Position numbers and translations under genes: made by a program
Assembly: GCA_963717745.1 (NCBI GenBank)
Contig: CAVQXJ010000015.1
Location: 310,001 to 374,000, forward strand
Reading direction: 5' to 3'
DNA: 64,000 nt
Origin: JACCXG01 sp963717745
GTDB lineage: Bacteria > Acidobacteriota > Vicinamibacteria > Vicinamibacterales > 2-12-FULL-66-21
The notes under the pieces: model-generated
The model's database searches: none
Seen by the model: the letters and a program-made list of their open reading frames with translations, nothing else
What the model was told of the DNA's origin: nothing
Shown: one piece after another, positions 48,041 to 57,349 of the stretch
How the letters are laid out: each line of letters starts with the position of its first letter
How positions within the stretch are numbered: the stretch's first letter is position 1

Positions 48041-48533
48041 GAGTCAGGAGACAGAAAACAGAAGACAGAAGACAGAAAACACAGAAAACGGGAAACAGAG
48101 AAACGAATTCGGGAGGACGCATGCTGAAACACGCGCCGGCAAAGAGGTTTGAGGAACTGATCGTCTGGCAGAAGAGCCATCAGTTGACCTTGTTGGTGTA
48201 CCGAGATCACAACGGCGTACCCGAAGCACGAGCTTTATGGCCTGGTCTCGCAGATGCGACGTGCGGCGGTGTCGGTGCCTGCCAACATCGCGGAAGGCTT
48301 CAAGCGCCGAACGACTCCTGACAAGGCGCGCTGTCTGAACATCGCACAGGCCTCCTTGGAGGAACTCCGTTACTACTTTCTGCTATCGCGAGATCTTGGA
48401 TATTTGAAAGACACCGAGAGCGAGCGGGTCGACGAGGTCGGTCGGCTGCTATGGGCGTGCGTGAAGACCCTGGTCCCGGAGTCCTGATTCGGGATTCTTC
48501 CGTTTTCTGTCTTCTGTCTTCTGTCTTCTATTC
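48041..48533 (+). repeat. S23 gene flanked by inverted GACAGAA/TTCTGTC repeats
   Basis: The left arm 48041-48080 holds AGAAGACAGAAGACAG units and the right arm 48500-48533 has the reverse complement (CCGTTTTCTGTCTTCTGTC). Between them lies one S23 family gene. The right arm is also present at 7507-7540 without a gene. Confidence 0.65.
48121..48487 (+). CDS. S23/four-helix-bundle protein with a frameshift
   Basis: About 121 residues after repair. It begins MLKHAPAKRFEELIVWQKSH, then the frame needs one base removed at about 48203-48206 (cgaga), giving VYR-ITTAYPKHELYGLVSQ, and continues MRRAAVSVPANIAEGFKRR. This is the 23S rRNA intervening-sequence protein family, related in fold to the Avd proteins of diversity-generating retroelements. 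No reverse transcriptase is present. It sits within the inverted-repeat element at 48041-48533, between two oxidoreductase genes. Confidence 0.75.
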
Positions 48534-48541
48534 AGCGACCC

Positions 48542-50113
48542 GTGCCACAGCCCCTCATCATCGGCGCCGGCCACAACGGCCTCATCACCGCCTTCTACCT
48601 TGCGCGGGCCGGTCTCAAACCGGTCGTGCTCGAAGCGCGGTCCATGGTCGGCGGCGCGGCCGTCACTGAAGAGATCGCGCCGGGACACCGGTGCCCGACG
48701 CTGGCGCACTCGATCGGTCCGCTGCGGCCGTCGATCCTCGCCGACATGCAGCTCGCGCGCCGGGTCGAGGTCTTGCGTCCCGATCCGCGGCTGGTGGCGC
48801 TGTCCCCCGCCGGGCGGCATCTGGTGCTCTCGACCGACGTTGCGCGGTCTGCGGAATCGATCCGGCGGCATGCGGCTACGGATGCCGATCGCTATCCCGA
48901 GTTCTGCGCGACGCTCGAGCGTCTCGGCGCCTTCATCCTGCCGCTGCTGGAGCGAACGCCGCCGGCGCTGGACAATCCGCCGCCTCGAGAGATCTGGGAC
49001 CTGCTCAAGACCGGGCGCCGCTTCAGAAAGCTCGGTCGCAGCGACGGGTTCCGCCTCCTGCGATGGATGCCGATGGCGGTCGCGGATCTGGTCGGCGAGT
49101 GGTTCACCGGCGATTTGCTGCAGGCCACTGTCGCCGCGCGCGGAATCTTTGGTGCCGCCGCGGGCCCGTGGTCCGGCGGGACCGGCGCCGCGCTGCTCTG
49201 GAACGCCGCCATCGATCCGGTCCCCGGAGGCAGCACGATCGTGGTCAAAGGCGGACCCGGCGCATTGACCGCCGCGCTGGCCGACGCGGCACGTGGGGCC
49301 GGCGCCACGATCCGGCTCGATGCGCGAGTCGCCCGGGTGCTGGTCCGCGACGGCAAGGCCACCGGCGTGGTGCTCGACGGCGGAGAGGAAGTGCCGGCAG
49401 CCGCGGTGATTTCGAATGCGGACCCGCGACGGACCCTGCTCGGGCTCGTCGACCCCATCGAGCTCGATCCTGGATTCGTGCAGCGGATTCGCAACTACCG
49501 CATGCCCGGCACGGTGGCGAAGGTGAACCTGACGCTCGGCGCACTGCCGGCGTTCACCGGTGTGGCGGATCCTGGCGATCTGCGCGGCCGCATCCACATC
49601 GGACCGAGCCTCGACTACCTCGAGAAGGCCTATGACGCGTCGAAGTACGGCGAGATCTCCGCCGAGCCGTACCTCGACGTCACCATCCCGTCGCTGCTGG
49701 ATCCATCGCTGTGTCCGCCGGACCGGCACGTCATGTCGGTCTACGTTCAGTTCGCACCCTACCAGCTCGCGGGTACCGACTGGACCGCCGCCCGCGATCA
49801 GCTGGCGACCACCGTGGTGCGCACGCTGGAGCGATACGCGCCCGGCATCTGGAACGCGATTGAACATCGTCAGGTGCTGACACCGGTCGACCTCGAAGAG
49901 ACCTACGGGCTGACGCGCGGGCACATCCATCACGGCGAGCAGTCCATCGATCAGTTGTTCAGCATGCGGCCGACGCTGGGGTGGGCGCAGTATCGGACCC
50001 CCATCGACGGCCTGTTCCTGTGCGGCGCGGGGACGCACCCCGGCGGTGCGATCACCGGCCTGTCTGGAAGGAACGCGGCGCGCGTCATCGCGAAAGCACT
50101 GCACCGGGCGTAG
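48542..50113 (+). CDS. FAD-dependent oxidoreductase, PYROXD2-like (paralogue)
   Basis: 523 residues from GTG 48542, which is 54 nt after the S23 gene. The FAD motif is IIGAGHNGLITAFYLARAG and the C-terminal part has IDQLFSMRPTLGWAQYRTP and GAGTHPGGAITGLSGRNA. It aligns along its length with the 46453 protein, so they arose by duplication. The next gene starts 6 nt later. Confidence 0.83.
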   Translation: MPQPLIIGAGHNGLITAFYLARAGLKPVVLEARSMVGGAAVTEEIAPGHRCPTLAHSIGPLRPSILADMQLARRVEVLRPDPRLVALSPAGRHLVLSTDVARSAESIRRHAATDADRYPEFCATLERLGAFILPLLERTPPALDNPPPREIWDLLKTGRRFRKLGRSDGFRLLRWMPMAVADLVGEWFTGDLLQATVAARGIFGAAAGPWSGGTGAALLWNAAIDPVPGGSTIVVKGGPGALTAALADAARGAGATIRLDARVARVLVRDGKATGVVLDGGEEVPAAAVISNADPRRTLLGLVDPIELDPGFVQRIRNYRMPGTVAKVNLTLGALPAFTGVADPGDLRGRIHIGPSLDYLEKAYDASKYGEISAEPYLDVTIPSLLDPSLCPPDRHVMSVYVQFAPYQLAGTDWTAARDQLATTVVRTLERYAPGIWNAIEHRQVLTPVDLEETYGLTRGHIHHGEQSIDQLFSMRPTLGWAQYRTPIDGLFLCGAGTHPGGAITGLSGRNAARVIAKALHRA

Positions 50114-50119
50114 TCGGCC

Positions 50120-52234
50120 ATGTCACGAACCGCTCGCGGCACGTTGCTGTCCGTCGCGATCGGTCTGTTGGGGCCGGGTGCGTGCTCCCGGCCGGCGCCG
50201 GTTCCGTTCGGGTTCGCCGAGAAGACTGGCAGGACCCACCTCGCGCTGGAAGGGCGCTTTCTCGGGCTGCCCGATTCCGCCCGCATTCGCGACGCCCACC
50301 GGTTGCTCACGCTGCGGCCCCATCCGGCTGGATCGTCCCGCGATCACGAGCTCGCCGCGTGGACGGCGGAGCGGTTCCGTGAGGCAGGGCTCCAGGACGT
50401 GCGGATCACCAATCACGAGGTGATGCTGTCCTCGCCGGTGGAGATCAGCGTCGAGCTGGTCGCACCCGTCCAGTGGCGGGCGTCGATGCGAGAGCCACCA
50501 CTCCACGGCGATCCCGACACCGCGATCAGCGATCCCGTCGCCGCGATCCCCTATCACGCCTACGCAGCCTCCGGCGACGTCACGGCGCCGGTGGTCAATG
50601 CCGGCCGGGGTGAGCCCGCCGACTACGAGTGGCTGGCGCGGCAGGGCGTCGATGTGCGGGGACGGATCGTGATGGTCCGCCACGACGGCGCGAGGCGCTA
50701 TCGCGGCGCGGCGGTGTGGGACGCGCAGCACCACGGCGCGGTGGGGATCCTGATGTATTCCGATCGGCGCGAAGTGTCCGGCGCCGATAGCCAACGCGCT
50801 CCGAACGTCCTCACCGGTCCCGAGTCACGGATCGAGCGGGGTTCCGTAGCCTACGACTTCCTGGTGCCTGGCGATCCGCTGACGCCGGGCTGGCCTTCGC
50901 TCCCGGGCGCGAGGCGGATCGATCGCGCCGATGTGGTGTCGCTGCCCAAGATCCCCAGCGTCCCGCTCTCGGCAAGAGACGCGCGGACGATCCTCGAGAC
51001 ACTCCGCGGGCCGATCCTGCCCGAGCATCTGCGCACCGGCCTGGTCGCCGAGCCCCGTGCAGGCCCCGGTCCTGGCGTGGCGCGGATGAAGGTGCGGATG
51101 CACGAGGAGCTCCAGTCCGTGCCGACGGTGACCGGGATGCTGCGTGGCGCGAGTGCGGAAGGCGAGATGGTCATCATCGGCAACCATCGCGATGCCTGGG
51201 TCTATGGCGGCGTCGACCCGTCGACCGGCTCCGCCGCGCTGCTGGAGCTCGCGCGCGCGTTCGGCGCGCTGGTGCGAGCAGGATGGCAACCGAGGCGCAG
51301 CGTGATGTTCGCGAGCTGGGACGCCGAAGAGCTCGCGCTGATTTCGTCCACCGAATGGGGCGAGCAGAACGAGGCATGGCTGCGCGAACGGGCGGTCGCC
51401 TATTTGAACGTCGACAGCGCCGCATCGGGATCGAGGTTCGTCGCCGGGGCCGTGCCGTCGCTGATGCGGGTGATCGCCGAGGCTGCGGCGGCCGTTCGCG
51501 ACCCGGGGACACGGACGTCGGTCGCCGTCGCCGCGCGCGCCGACAGCGCCGCCGACCGCGGTGCCTCGTCCAGGGGTACGGCAGGTGAAGTGGTCGAGGA
51601 TCGCCTGGGCGGCGGCTCGGACTACACGGTGTTTCTCAACCATCTCGGAGTGCCGTCGGCGGATCTGGCGTTCGACGGCCCATACGAGGTCTATCACTCG
51701 GTCTACGACACACATCAGTACGTCACCCAGTTCGCCGACCCGGAGTTTCGCTACACGACCACGCTGGTCAAAGTGCTGGGGATCGTCGCCCTGCGGCTGA
51801 TGGAAGGAGATGCGATCCCGCTCGACGTTCAGGCGACCGCATCCGCCATCGCCGGATATGTCGGCGAGATCGAGGGTCAGCGTGGAGCCGTCGCCGGAGG
51901 CCTGGCCGGCGTGCGCGAAGCCCTCCGCGAGCTGGAACAGGAAGCTGCAGCGTTCGGCGCCAGGCGTGATGCGGCGGTAGAGGCCGGCGATGCAGCGCGG
52001 CTCGCGGTCCTGAACCGCCAGGCCATGTCCATGGAGCGCGCGTTCACCGATCCGGACGGGCTGCGCGAGCGGCCTTGGTATCGTCACCTGCTGCACGCCC
52101 CGGATCGCACCTACGCGCCGCTCGTCCTCCCCGGGATTGCTGAAGCGCTCGCCTCCGGCGATGCCCGCCGGGTCGCCGACGAGGCCGCGAGGGTCGCGCA
52201 AGCGCTCCGGCGGGCGGCGGCCACGCTGCGGTAG
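50120..52234 (+). CDS. M28 family carboxypeptidase II-like lipoprotein
   Basis: 704 residues, similar in architecture to glutamate carboxypeptidase II and the transferrin receptor. A lipoprotein-like signal (VAIGLLGPGAC, Cys22) comes first, then a PA domain, then the M28 zinc peptidase with GNHRDAWVYGGVDP and FASWDAEE, a YHSVYDTHQYV His, and a C-terminal helical dimerisation part. Acts on small peptides outside the inner membrane. It lies 6 nt after the oxidoreductase gene, likely one operon. Confidence 0.87.
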   Translation: MSRTARGTLLSVAIGLLGPGACSRPAPVPFGFAEKTGRTHLALEGRFLGLPDSARIRDAHRLLTLRPHPAGSSRDHELAAWTAERFREAGLQDVRITNHEVMLSSPVEISVELVAPVQWRASMREPPLHGDPDTAISDPVAAIPYHAYAASGDVTAPVVNAGRGEPADYEWLARQGVDVRGRIVMVRHDGARRYRGAAVWDAQHHGAVGILMYSDRREVSGADSQRAPNVLTGPESRIERGSVAYDFLVPGDPLTPGWPSLPGARRIDRADVVSLPKIPSVPLSARDARTILETLRGPILPEHLRTGLVAEPRAGPGPGVARMKVRMHEELQSVPTVTGMLRGASAEGEMVIIGNHRDAWVYGGVDPSTGSAALLELARAFGALVRAGWQPRRSVMFASWDAEELALISSTEWGEQNEAWLRERAVAYLNVDSAASGSRFVAGAVPSLMRVIAEAAAAVRDPGTRTSVAVAARADSAADRGASSRGTAGEVVEDRLGGGSDYTVFLNHLGVPSADLAFDGPYEVYHSVYDTHQYVTQFADPEFRYTTTLVKVLGIVALRLMEGDAIPLDVQATASAIAGYVGEIEGQRGAVAGGLAGVREALRELEQEAAAFGARRDAAVEAGDAARLAVLNRQAMSMERAFTDPDGLRERPWYRHLLHAPDRTYAPLVLPGIAEALASGDARRVADEAARVAQALRRAAATLR

Positions 52235-52242
52235 CGGCCAAG

Positions 52243-52402
52243 CCGCGGGTTCGCGGTTCGCGGGTTCGCGGGTTCGGCTCCGTTTAATCAGATGGTCTGA
52301 GGCCACTCCAAGCCGCTGGTTGCCTCTAGTTCGACGAACTCTGCAGGGCGGGCTTCAGGCCCCGCCGCGAACCCGCGAGCCCCGCGAACCGCGAACCCGC
52401 GG
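52243..52402. repeat. Hairpin element of the GGGTTCGCG family
   Basis: Left arm CCGCGGGTTCGCGGTTCGCG and beyond (52243-52278) pairs with 52364-52402; the first 22 bases are complementary exactly. The loop is about 85 nt. It fills the gap between the M28 and DUF1800 genes. Confidence 0.85.
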
Positions 52403-52455
52403 ACTGCGGGCGCGGCGTGTAACTCTCCGCGGCCGTCCCCGGTCTAACTGTCTAC

Positions 52456-54165
52456 ATGACTGCACCACATCGCCTGGCGGCTTGCACATCTGTGATCGCG
52501 GCGATCTCGACGGTTCTCGCGCTGGCTCAGCCGGCGGTGACGAAGACCGACGACGCGGCGATCGTTCACGTCCTCAACCGAATCGGATTCGGCCCGACCC
52601 CGGCGGCGATCGAGCGGGTCAGGCGGGTCGGGATCCGCGCCTACGTCGACGAGCAGCTGCACCCGGAGCGGATCGACGACCAGGGCGTGGCGGCGCGGCT
52701 GGCGGCCTTTTCGACGCTCGCCAGGAGCTCACGTGACCTCGCCGAGGAGTACTTCGTGCCGGCGATGATGGAACGCCGGGAGCAGCAGCGCCGGGAAGCG
52801 CAGACCGGTGCGCCGGCTCCGGACGCCAGCGCGTCCCAACCGCCCAAGCGCACACCGCAGCAGATGGAGCTGGCGCGCATGCAGCGCACCGTCATCGGGG
52901 AGCTGTCGCAGCAGCGCCTGCTGCGAGCCGCCTACAGCGAGCGTCAGCTCGAAGAGGTGATGGTCGATTTCTGGATGAATCACTTCAACGTGTTCGTCGG
53001 CAAGGGGCAGGTCCGGGTCTACCTGACCGAGTACGAGCGCGACGCGATTCGCCCGCGCGTGCTGGGCAAGTTCCGCGACCTGCTCGGCGCCAGCGCGGCC
53101 AGTCCCGCGATGCTCTTCTATCTCGACAACTGGCAGAGCTCCGCGGCACCCGACGCGGCGACGTCCGCGGACGCCGAGCGGATGCGCGCCGTGCGACGGC
53201 CGCGGCCGTTTTCGCGCGACCCCACGCTCGGGCGGCCAGGGCGAGCTCCGCGCCCCGGCGCCGTGGCCCGTGGCGCGGATCAACCGATGGCCAGTGGGAC
53301 CCAGCCACCGCAAGCCATGCGGCGCCGCGGCCTGAACGAGAACTATGCGCGTGAGCTGATGGAGCTGCACACGATCGGCGTCGACGGCGGCTACACCCAG
53401 AAAGACGTGCAGGAGGTGGCGCGCGCCTTCACCGGGTGGACCATCGCCAACCCGCGGGCCGGCGGTGACTACCGCTTCGAGCCGCGGCTGCACGACGACG
53501 GCGAGAAGGTGGTGCTGGGGCATCGGATCAAGGCGGGCGGCGGCAAGAAGGACGGCGACGAGGTGCTGGATCTGCTGGCGCGGCATCCGTCGACCGCGCG
53601 GTTCATCGCGACGAAGCTGGCGCGCCGGTTCGTCGCCGACGAGCCGCCGCCGGCGCTCGTCGCGCGGGCCGCGGACAAGTTCAAGTCGACCGACGGTGAC
53701 ATCCGCGAGGTCGTGCGAGTGATCGTGACCTCACCGGAGTTCCAGGCAAGCCGGCGCGCCAAGACCAAGAACCCGTTCGAGTTCGTGGTCAGCGCGGTTC
53801 GCGTCACGGGGCTCGACGTCGCCAATGCGCTGCCGCTCGTGCAATCGCTGCGCGACCTGGGCATGCCGCTCTACGGCGCGCAGCCGCCGACCGGCTACGC
53901 CGACAAAGCGGAAGCGTGGGTGAACTCCGGCGCCCTGCTGAACCGCATGAACTTCGCCGTGGCGCTCACGGCCGGTCAGCTCCGGGCGCTCGCCGCCGCG
54001 TCCCCATATCGAACCGCCACTCCGGAAGAGACGCGACAGGTCCTGTTCACGACTGCCCTCGCGAACGAGGTCAGCGAGTCCACGGCCGCGACCGTGGGCA
54101 AGGCGAGCACCGCCGCGCAAGCCGCGGCACTGACCCTCGGGTCACCGGAATTCCAGAAGCGCTAG
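52456..54165 (+). CDS. DUF1800 family protein
   Basis: 569 residues. A signal-like start is followed by the DUF1800 domain (ILNRIGFGPTP-type region and MVDFWMNHFNVFVGKGQ), with NYARELMELHTIGVDGGYTQKD as the family core. Function is unknown; such genes are almost always next to a DUF1501 gene, as here, 17 nt downstream. Confidence 0.9.
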   Translation: MTAPHRLAACTSVIAAISTVLALAQPAVTKTDDAAIVHVLNRIGFGPTPAAIERVRRVGIRAYVDEQLHPERIDDQGVAARLAAFSTLARSSRDLAEEYFVPAMMERREQQRREAQTGAPAPDASASQPPKRTPQQMELARMQRTVIGELSQQRLLRAAYSERQLEEVMVDFWMNHFNVFVGKGQVRVYLTEYERDAIRPRVLGKFRDLLGASAASPAMLFYLDNWQSSAAPDAATSADAERMRAVRRPRPFSRDPTLGRPGRAPRPGAVARGADQPMASGTQPPQAMRRRGLNENYARELMELHTIGVDGGYTQKDVQEVARAFTGWTIANPRAGGDYRFEPRLHDDGEKVVLGHRIKAGGGKKDGDEVLDLLARHPSTARFIATKLARRFVADEPPPALVARAADKFKSTDGDIREVVRVIVTSPEFQASRRAKTKNPFEFVVSAVRVTGLDVANALPLVQSLRDLGMPLYGAQPPTGYADKAEAWVNSGALLNRMNFAVALTAGQLRALAAASPYRTATPEETRQVLFTTALANEVSESTAATVGKASTAAQAAALTLGSPEFQKR

Positions 54166-54182
54166 TCCCAGGGGACAACCCA

Positions 54183-55418
54183 ATGACATCACGACGCATT
54201 TTTCTCAAGAACGGCGGGCTCGCGCTGGTGAGCCTCGGCTTCGCGCCTCAGTTCCTCGCACGGACCGCGGCGGAGGCCGAGCCGCGACGCCGGGTGCTGA
54301 TCACCATCTTCCAGCGCGGCGCGGTGGATGGCCTGAACATGGTGGTGCCGTTCGGCGATCGCGCCTATTACGCGGCCCGGCCGAGCATCGCGATCGGGGC
54401 GCCGGGATCGGGGCCGGGCGCGGTGGTCGATCTCGACGGGTTCTTCGGCCTGCACCCGCGGCTCGCGCCGCTCGAGCCCTTCTTCGATCGGGGCCAGCTC
54501 GCGATCGTGCACGCCTGCGGCTCTCCGGACGCCACGCGCTCGCACTTCGATGCGCAGGACTACATGGAGAGCGCGACGCCGGGTGTGAAAAGCACGCCCG
54601 ACGGCTGGCTGAACCGCTACCTGCACGCGCGCGAGCACCAGGCGGCGACCCCGTTTCGCGCGGTCGCTCTGGCGCCCCAGCTGCCGCGCTCGCTGCAGGG
54701 CCTCGCGCCGGCGCTGGCGATCGGCCAGATCGATCGATTCGGCATCCGCGCCGGCCAGAACAGCGAGATGGTCCAGTCGTCGTTCGAGAGCGAGTACGCG
54801 GCAGCGGCCGACCGGGTGCTCAACACCACCAGCCGCGACACGTTCAACGCGGTCCGCATGTTGAAAGATGTCGATCCCAAACGCTACACGCCCGCCAACG
54901 GCGCCGAGTACCCGTCGTCGCCCTACGGCGCCGCGCTGCGTCAGATCGCCCAGCTGGTGAAGGCGGATCTCGGGCTCGAAATCGCGTTCGCGGAATCCGG
55001 GAACTGGGATCACCACGCCAACGAGGGGGCCGCCACCGGACAGCTCGCCACGCGGCTGGACGACTTCGGCCGCGGCATCGCCGCCCTGGCCCGCGATCTC
55101 GGCGACCGCATGCAGGACGTCGTCATTCTGACCATGTCCGAGTTCGGCCGGACGGTCGTCGAGAATGGCAACCGCGGCACCGATCACGGCCACGGCAACG
55201 CGATGATGATCCTCGGCGCCGGGGTGAAAGGTGGAAAGGTCTACGGCCGATGGCCGGGCCTCGCGCGAGAACAGCGCCACGACGGCCGCGACCTCGCCAT
55301 CACCACCGACTTCCGGGCCGTGTTCAACGAGGTGGTGCGAGGGCATCTCGGGCTGACCGACACCAGCCGAGTGTTTCCGGGGTTCAAGGCTCAGACAGCG
55401 CTGGGGCTGTTTGCGTAG
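54183..55418 (+). CDS. DUF1501 family protein with Tat signal
   Basis: 411 residues. The twin-arginine motif SRRIFLKN leads a hydrophobic stretch, so export in folded form is likely. The DUF1501 core includes FQRGAVDGLNMVVPFGD, SPDATRSHFDAQDYME and MSEFGRTVVENGNRGTDHGHG, with alkaline-phosphatase-like metal residues. Partner of the DUF1800 protein; the pair is common in Acidobacteriota and Planctomycetota but uncharacterised. Confidence 0.9.
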   Translation: MTSRRIFLKNGGLALVSLGFAPQFLARTAAEAEPRRRVLITIFQRGAVDGLNMVVPFGDRAYYAARPSIAIGAPGSGPGAVVDLDGFFGLHPRLAPLEPFFDRGQLAIVHACGSPDATRSHFDAQDYMESATPGVKSTPDGWLNRYLHAREHQAATPFRAVALAPQLPRSLQGLAPALAIGQIDRFGIRAGQNSEMVQSSFESEYAAAADRVLNTTSRDTFNAVRMLKDVDPKRYTPANGAEYPSSPYGAALRQIAQLVKADLGLEIAFAESGNWDHHANEGAATGQLATRLDDFGRGIAALARDLGDRMQDVVILTMSEFGRTVVENGNRGTDHGHGNAMMILGAGVKGGKVYGRWPGLAREQRHDGRDLAITTDFRAVFNEVVRGHLGLTDTSRVFPGFKAQTALGLFA

Positions 55419-55423
55419 CGTTG

Positions 55424-55620
55424 TCAAATCCCAAGCTCCAAATCCCAAATCCCAACCACTCCCAACTCCCAAATCCCAAACCTAACTCCCAACTCCCAAG
55501 TCCCAACCGCGCCCATCAGCCGCTTTCAGTTCGCCCTTGGGATTTGGCCGTTGGGAGTTAGGTTTTGGGATTTGGGAGTTGGGAGTGGTTGGGATTTGGG
55601 ATTTGGAGCTTGGGATTTGA
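55424..55620. repeat. Hairpin element of the CAAATCCCAA family (copy 4)
   Basis: The best preserved copy: its arms (from 55424 and back from 55620) pair over about 66 nt with one base of length difference. It starts 6 nt after the DUF1501 stop. The loop shares CATCAGC-CTTTCAGTTCGCC with copy 3. Confidence 0.9.
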
Positions 55621-55627
55621 CGTGCGG

Positions 55628-55633
55628 TACACT
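55628..55633 (+). promoter_or_regulatory. -10 element before the aldolase-like gene, near-leaderless
   Basis: TACACT is 8 nt before ATG 55642, right at the edge of hairpin copy 4. The mRNA would start at or next to the start codon. Confidence 0.4.
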
Positions 55634-55641
55634 CCTCCGCA

Positions 55642-56757
55642 ATGACGCTCAGCTCTTTGCGCACGCCGTGCGTACTCGTGGATCAGGCGCGCGTCGAGCG
55701 CAACATCGAGCGGATGCAGGATATCGCGGTGGCGTCCGGCAAGCGGCTCCGGCCGCACGCGAAGACGCACAAGAGCCCGGACCTGGCGCTGACCCAGATC
55801 GCGCGCGGCGCGGTCGGCGTGTGCTGCGCCAAGCTGGGCGAGGCGGAAGTCTTCGCCGACCATCGCGTCGCCGACATCCGCATTCCTTATCCGCTGAATC
55901 CGGCCAACAGCGATCGGGTCCTCTCCCTTCTCGATCGCACGCACCTCTCGTTCATCGTCGACCATCTCGAGGTCGCCCGCGGTTGGTCCCGCGTGATGCA
56001 GGACGCGGGGCGTGAGGTCGACGTCCTGGTCAAGATCGACGTCGGATTCCACCGCTGCGGGGTCGATCCCGAGACGACGGATGCGGCGGGTTTCGTGGCC
56101 CAGGTCGCCGACTTGCCCGGATTGAGGCTGAAAGGGTTGCTGAGCCATGCGGGTCATGCCTATGGAGCGACCAGCGAGGCGGAGGTGGCGGCGATCGCCG
56201 CCCGCGAAGCGGAGACGCTGAACACGCTGCGGGATCGGCTCGAGGCGGACGGGGTCCGGATCGAGGAGATCAGCGTGGGGGCGACGCCGACCGCGCGGTT
56301 CAGCGCGCGGCTCGCGGGCATTACCGAGCTGCGGCCTGGGAACTATGTCTACTACGACCGCATGCAGGTGGGAATCGGCTCCGCGTCGTGGGACGACTGC
56401 GCGCTCACCGTCCTCGCCCGCGTGGTCAGCCGGCCCTCAGACGACCGGATCATCCTCGACGCCGGAAGCAAGACGCTGACGAGCGATCTGGTGCGGGGAG
56501 CCGCGGGATACGGCGTGGTGCTGCAGGATCTGGAGACTCCCACGCCGGACGAGCGGCTGCTGATCGAACGGCTGTCCGAGGAGCATGCGACGGTGCGGGT
56601 CACCGGGGACGACTGCACGCTCGGGCCGGGCGATCTGGTGAGAATCATCCCCAACCACGCATGCACGGTGTCGAACCTGGTCGACGAGGTGTGGATCGTC
56701 AACGGGCTCGAGACCGTCGACAAGCTACGCATCGCCGCGCGCGGCCGCATCACATAG
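55642..56757 (+). CDS. D-threonine aldolase / D-serine dehydratase-like PLP protein
   Basis: 371 residues with an alanine racemase-type PLP barrel (Lys region RPHAKTHKS, VKIDVGFHRCGVD) and a C-terminal DSD1-type domain with metal residues in IPNHACTVSNL. These enzymes split D-3-hydroxy amino acids to glycine and aldehyde, or deaminate D-serine. Glycine or an aldehyde product would fit the adjacent microcompartment shell protein, but this is inference. Confidence 0.82.
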   Translation: MTLSSLRTPCVLVDQARVERNIERMQDIAVASGKRLRPHAKTHKSPDLALTQIARGAVGVCCAKLGEAEVFADHRVADIRIPYPLNPANSDRVLSLLDRTHLSFIVDHLEVARGWSRVMQDAGREVDVLVKIDVGFHRCGVDPETTDAAGFVAQVADLPGLRLKGLLSHAGHAYGATSEAEVAAIAAREAETLNTLRDRLEADGVRIEEISVGATPTARFSARLAGITELRPGNYVYYDRMQVGIGSASWDDCALTVLARVVSRPSDDRIILDAGSKTLTSDLVRGAAGYGVVLQDLETPTPDERLLIERLSEEHATVRVTGDDCTLGPGDLVRIIPNHACTVSNLVDEVWIVNGLETVDKLRIAARGRIT

Positions 56758-56767
56758 GGCCCCGTAG

Positions 56768-56773
56768 TAGAAT
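56768..56773 (+). promoter_or_regulatory. -10 element of the BMC gene, near-leaderless
   Basis: TAGAAT ends 7 nt before GTG 56781, the same arrangement as at queF and the aldolase-like gene. Confidence 0.4.
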
Positions 56774-56780
56774 CGCGCCT

Positions 56781-57068
56781 GTGGCACACGACCTTCCCGG
56801 CGAAGCGCTCGGCCTGGTGGAAACACGCGGACTGGTCGGCATGATCGAGGCGGCCGACGCGATGGTCAAGGCCGCCAACGTCGTGTTCGTCGGCTGGCAG
56901 AAGGTGGATGCGGGCCTGGTCACCGCGATCGTGCGGGGTGACGTCGCCTCGGTGAAAGCGGCCACTGATGCCGGCGCCGCCGCGGCGCGCCGGGTCGGCG
57001 AGCTGGTCGGCGTTCACGTCATCGCCAATCCCGCCGAAGGGCTCGACACGATTTTCCCGATCAGCTAA
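56781..57068 (+). CDS. Bacterial microcompartment shell protein (BMC-H), solitary
   Basis: 95 residues, one complete BMC domain: EALGLVETRGLVGMIEAADA and DAGAAAARRVGELVGVHVI are near PduA. Six copies make a flat hexamer tile of a protein shell. The pore loop reads KVDAG where PduA has KIGSG, so the central pore would be lined differently. No other shell gene, BMC-P vertex or signature enzyme is in the window. It starts 23 nt after the aldolase-like gene and overlaps the convergent PCD gene by 4 nt. Confidence 0.9.
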   Translation: MAHDLPGEALGLVETRGLVGMIEAADAMVKAANVVFVGWQKVDAGLVTAIVRGDVASVKAATDAGAAAARRVGELVGVHVIANPAEGLDTIFPIS

Positions 57069-57349
57069 TTCCCCGCCAGCTTCGTCGCCTCTTTCGCTCC
57101 CGCGAAGTCCTTTTCCGTCAACCCGCCTTCGCTATGCGTGCTGTACGCCAGCGTGACCCGCTTGTACCGGATGTCGATGTCGGGGTGATGGTCGGCCGCG
57201 TCCGCGGCAAAACCCAGCCTCACGACGAAGCTCACGGCTTCCGCGAAATCCCCGAACGTGAAAGTCCGCCGGATCGCGTCCCCCGCCAGCTCCCAGCCCG
57301 AGAGCCCGTCCAATCTCGCCCGCACCTGCTCCGAATCGAGGATGGCCAT
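57065..57349 (-). CDS. phhB: Pterin-4a-carbinolamine dehydratase
   Basis: 94 residues from ATG 57349. The motif DHHPDIDIRYKRVTL is the PCD active-site region. It dehydrates 4a-hydroxy-tetrahydrobiopterin made by aromatic amino acid hydroxylases, or has a related role in molybdopterin metabolism. No hydroxylase is adjacent. Confidence 0.88.
   Translation of the reverse strand: MAILDSEQVRARLDGLSGWELAGDAIRRTFTFGDFAEAVSFVVRLGFAADAADHHPDIDIRYKRVTLAYSTHSEGGLTEKDFAGAKEATKLAGN

Noticed and set aside
48041..48533. Diversity-generating retroelement (S23 resembling Avd)
   Set aside because: No reverse transcriptase, and no template/variable repeat pair with adenine-specific changes is seen.
56781..57068. 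Full microcompartment operon
   Set aside because: Only one shell gene; neighbours are a PLP enzyme, PCD and an efflux regulator.
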